DNA of 8,127 bases, taken from the NCBI GenBank assembly GCA_946539635.1, contig CAMNHS010000060.1, forward strand, positions 1 through 8,127, written 5' to 3'. Both the position numbers and the translations under genes were made by a program. This DNA comes from an uncultured Prevotellaceae bacterium. Its GTDB lineage: Bacteria; Bacteroidota; Bacteroidia; Bacteroidales; Bacteroidaceae. The notes beneath the pieces were generated by a model that saw nothing but the letters and a program-made list of their open reading frames with translations, searched no databases and was not told where the DNA came from. Numbering within the stretch: position 1 is the first letter of the stretch; each line of letters starts with the position of its first letter. This document shows, in pieces, positions 5,680-8,127 of this stretch.

Positions 5680-8127
5680 TTAATTCTTTTTGATAAATAT
5701 CTTTGCTTTAAAATCTCCAAAGTCCTGTTCAGAGCCCTCGTTGGCATTGCCTATTACAAGAGTGTTTGCAAGCACCTGAGAAGCGATGTGTTCCTTAAAG
5801 GTCTCGACAGCCTTCTTCAGGTCGTCATTCTCTTCAATCACTACATCTATTCTGTCAGTTATCTCGAACTGAGAATCCTTTCTCATAGCCTGGATGCGCT
5901 TGATGATAAGGCGTGCCATACCCTCATTCTTCAGTTCAGGAGTTATCTCGATGTCGAGGGCTACTGTTATAGTACCTTCCTGAGCAATGGTCCATCCTGG
6001 GATATCCTCAGAGATTATCTCTACATCTTCCTTTTCTATTGTGACATTCTCACCTGCTGCAACAAGGACTACTGTACCATTGTTCTCCAGCTCGGCAATC
6101 TGTTCCTGTGTCATAGCCATAACAGCATTATTGACATCCTTCATCAGCTTGCCGAACTTCTTACCCATAGTGCGGAAGTTACACTTCACCTTCTTCACGA
6201 GCTGTATTCCAGCACCATCCTCGATGAAGTTGAGTTCCTTCACATTTGTCTCAGCCAGAATAACAGACTTCATGCGCTCTATGGCAGCCTTGACTTCTGG
6301 GTCTGTAACAGGGAGCGATATTGTCTGCAGAGCCTGTATTACAGGAATCTTCACCTTCTTACGCAGAGAGAGCACCATAGATGTTACCTGCATAGCCAGT
6401 TGCATAGCCTCTTCCAATTCGCTGTCAATATATGCCTCGTTTGCCTCTGGGAATTTTGCCAGATGAACAGAGAGAGAAGTATCCTTCTTTGTCACCTCAT
6501 TAAGACTCATAAACAACTCGTCAGCATAGAAAGGTGCTACAGGAGCCATGATACGAGCAAGAGTATCCAGACAGGTATAGAGAGTCTGATAAGCACTTCT
6601 CTTGTCCTCGCTTGCCTCATTACCCCAGAAGCGTTTCTTGTTAAGACGTATATACCAGTTAGAAAGTTTATCGATAACAAAACTCTGTATCAGGCGTACT
6701 GCAGGAGTAACGTCATAGTCAGCGAGGTACTTATCAACCTCTTTCACAAGAGAATTCAGTTCTGACAGCAGCCATCTGTCGAAGTCAGGACGTTTGCTGT
6801 ATTCGATGTCCTCCTCCTTATACTCAAAGCCATCAACGTTAGCATAGAGTGTGAAGAAAGAGTATGCCTGATAAAGCTTGATGAAGAAGCTTGATGTCAC
6901 CTCTTTCACACCATCGAGGTCGAAGGACAGGTTATCCCAAGGAGAAGAGTTGCTGGTCATATACCAACGTACTGCGTCAGCACCATAGGTGTTGATGCAA
7001 TCAAAAGGATTGATGACATTACCCAGACGCTTACTCATCTTGATTCCATTCTTGTCGAGCACAAGACCATTTGAGATAACATTCTTGAATGCCACAGAGT
7101 CGAATACCATAGTACCAATAGCATGCAGAGTAAAAAACCATCCACGTGTCTGGTCAACACCTTCTGCAATAAAGTCTGCAGGGAATGCCTTACCATTATC
7201 TATCAGTTCCTTATTCTCGAAAGGATAGTGTATCTGTGCGTATGGCATAGCCCCAGAGTCGAACCAAACATCGATAAGGTCTGTCTCACGAGTGAGGACA
7301 GTTCCCTTGTCAGATACCAGTTTGATATAGTCAACGTATGGGCGGTGGATATCTATTCTGTCATAGTTTTCCTTTGACATATCACCAGGAACGAAGCCCT
7401 TGTCCTTGAGGATATTAGACTCCATCACACCAGCCTTCACAGCCTTTTCTATTTCGTTATAGAGTTCTTCCAGTGAACCAATACAAATCTCTTCCTTGGT
7501 ATCTTTGTTGCGCCAGATAGGCAATGGAGTTCCCCAATAACGTGAACGTGAGAGGTTCCAGTCGTTGAGGTTTTCGAGCCACTTGCCAAAGCGGCCTGTT
7601 CCTGTTGACTGTGGATGCCAGTTGATTGTCTGGTTAAGGTCAAACATACGATCCTTCTTTGCAGTAGAACGTATAAACCAAGAGTCAAGAGGATAATAGA
7701 GCACAGGCTTATCTGTACGCCAGCAGTGAGGATAATTGTGGACATGCTTCTCAATCTTGAAAGCAGTACCCTCTTCCTTCATCTCAAGACACAGGATGAC
7801 GTTAAGGTCCATATCCTTGTTTGCAGCCTTCTCGTCATATCCGTTTACATTATATTTGGGGTCGTATGCATTCTTCACGTAAGCCCCTGAGTGCTTCCAG
7901 TAAGATTCGTTGACACACATCTCGAGGAACTCAGGCTGTATGTCTTCCTTTACGAAATACTTTCCTTGGAAATCTACCATAGGACGAGTATCTCCAGCCT
8001 TATCAACAATGAAGAGAGCAGGCACACCAGCATCTTTTGCAACTTTAGCATCATCAGCACCAAAGGTTGGAGCAATATGTACGATACCAGTACCATCCTC
8101 TGTTGTAACATAGTCACCAGGTATCAC
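5680..8127 (-). CDS. ileS: Isoleucyl-tRNA synthetase, C-terminal 815 residues (5' end outside window)
   Basis: IleRS attaches isoleucine to tRNA-Ile (EC 6.1.1.5). The frame is open to the window edge. The first codon there, GTG, is internal, because the sequence starts within the CP1 editing domain (DGTGIVHIAPTFGADD at window residues 11-26). The HIGH motif and about 300 or more N-terminal residues are therefore missing. After the editing domain come PLDSWFIRS (146-154), NLSRSRYWGTPLPIW (191-205), DVWFDSGAMPYA (286-297), GVDQTRGWFF (323-332) and the second catalytic signature KMSKR at 363-367 (bases 7027-7041). The anticodon-binding domain spans about 447-600, followed by a C-terminal domain with no Cys-x-x-Cys zinc site. 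KMSKR instead of KMSKS, and SRSRYWGTPLP, match the type-2, eukaryote-like IleRS rather than the Escherichia coli type. It is the first gene of the visible series, 35 bp ahead of the DksA-like gene. Confidence 0.96.
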   Translation of the reverse strand: MIPGDYVTTEDGTGIVHIAPTFGADDAKVAKDAGVPALFIVDKAGDTRPMVDFQGKYFVKEDIQPEFLEMCVNESYWKHSGAYVKNAYDPKYNVNGYDEKAANKDMDLNVILCLEMKEEGTAFKIEKHVHNYPHCWRTDKPVLYYPLDSWFIRSTAKKDRMFDLNQTINWHPQSTGTGRFGKWLENLNDWNLSRSRYWGTPLPIWRNKDTKEEICIGSLEELYNEIEKAVKAGVMESNILKDKGFVPGDMSKENYDRIDIHRPYVDYIKLVSDKGTVLTRETDLIDVWFDSGAMPYAQIHYPFENKELIDNGKAFPADFIAEGVDQTRGWFFTLHAIGTMVFDSVAFKNVISNGLVLDKNGIKMSKRLGNVINPFDCINTYGADAVRWYMTSNSSPWDNLSFDLDGVKEVTSSFFIKLYQAYSFFTLYANVDGFEYKEEDIEYSKRPDFDRWLLSELNSLVKEVDKYLADYDVTPAVRLIQSFVIDKLSNWYIRLNKKRFWGNEASEDKRSAYQTLYTCLDTLARIMAPVAPFYADELFMSLNEVTKKDTSLSVHLAKFPEANEAYIDSELEEAMQLAMQVTSMVLSLRKKVKIPVIQALQTISLPVTDPEVKAAIERMKSVILAETNVKELNFIEDGAGIQLVKKVKCNFRTMGKKFGKLMKDVNNAVMAMTQEQIAELENNGTVVLVAAGENVTIEKEDVEIISEDIPGWTIAQEGTITVALDIEITPELKNEGMARLIIKRIQAMRKDSQFEITDRIDVVIEENDDLKKAVETFKEHIASQVLANTLVIGNANEGSEQDFGDFKAKIFIKKN

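Noticed and set aside
5788..6765. 325-codon open frame on the plus strand opposite ileS
   Set aside because: It lies wholly antisense to a strongly conserved coding region and has a Leu/Cys/Ser/His-rich composition without recognisable motifs. It is explained by the codon usage of the ileS strand.

Overview
The window looks like a chromosomal segment of a Bacteroidales bacterium, most likely Prevotellaceae. Three things point that way. The run ileS, zinc-finger-less TraR/DksA-like protein, lspA, DUF4296 lipoprotein is one I associate with this order. Rho carries the long low-complexity N-terminal extension typical of Bacteroidota. Most start codons lack a Shine-Dalgarno sequence. The genus is an inference from memory of such proteins; no database search was possible.

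Layout: all eight genes lie on the minus strand, so transcription runs from high to low coordinates. In that order they are ileS (3' part, 8127-5680), a TraR/DksA-like regulator (5644-5255), lspA (5258-4680), a DUF4296 lipoprotein (4666-3788), rho (3741-2155), a TetR/AcrR regulator (2158-1490), fabG (1456-698) and an RluA-family pseudouridine synthase (680 to the left edge). The last is complete except for at most the stop codon or a few residues. Gaps are 13-46 bp, and two gene pairs overlap by 4 bp. No gene is supported on the plus strand, and no stretch longer than 50 bp is without a gene.

Functions are mostly housekeeping: isoleucine charging, lipoprotein maturation, transcription termination, fatty-acid elongation and RNA modification. 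lspA sits directly before a lipoprotein gene whose product needs LspA for maturation. The tetR-fabG pair suggests control of lipid synthesis. Rho is followed by tetR with an ATGA stop/start overlap, which suggests coupled translation.

The least ordinary points are two short arrays of 7-bp tandem repeats in the gaps before rho and fabG, the first of which also produces a false N-terminal extension of Rho; a Rho whose usual N-terminal helical domain is replaced by a disordered, AT-hook-bearing extension; a DksA-like protein with no cysteine; and an IleRS with type-2 (eukaryote-like) signatures. I see no mobile element, CRISPR array, tRNA/rRNA gene or clearly new multi-gene system.
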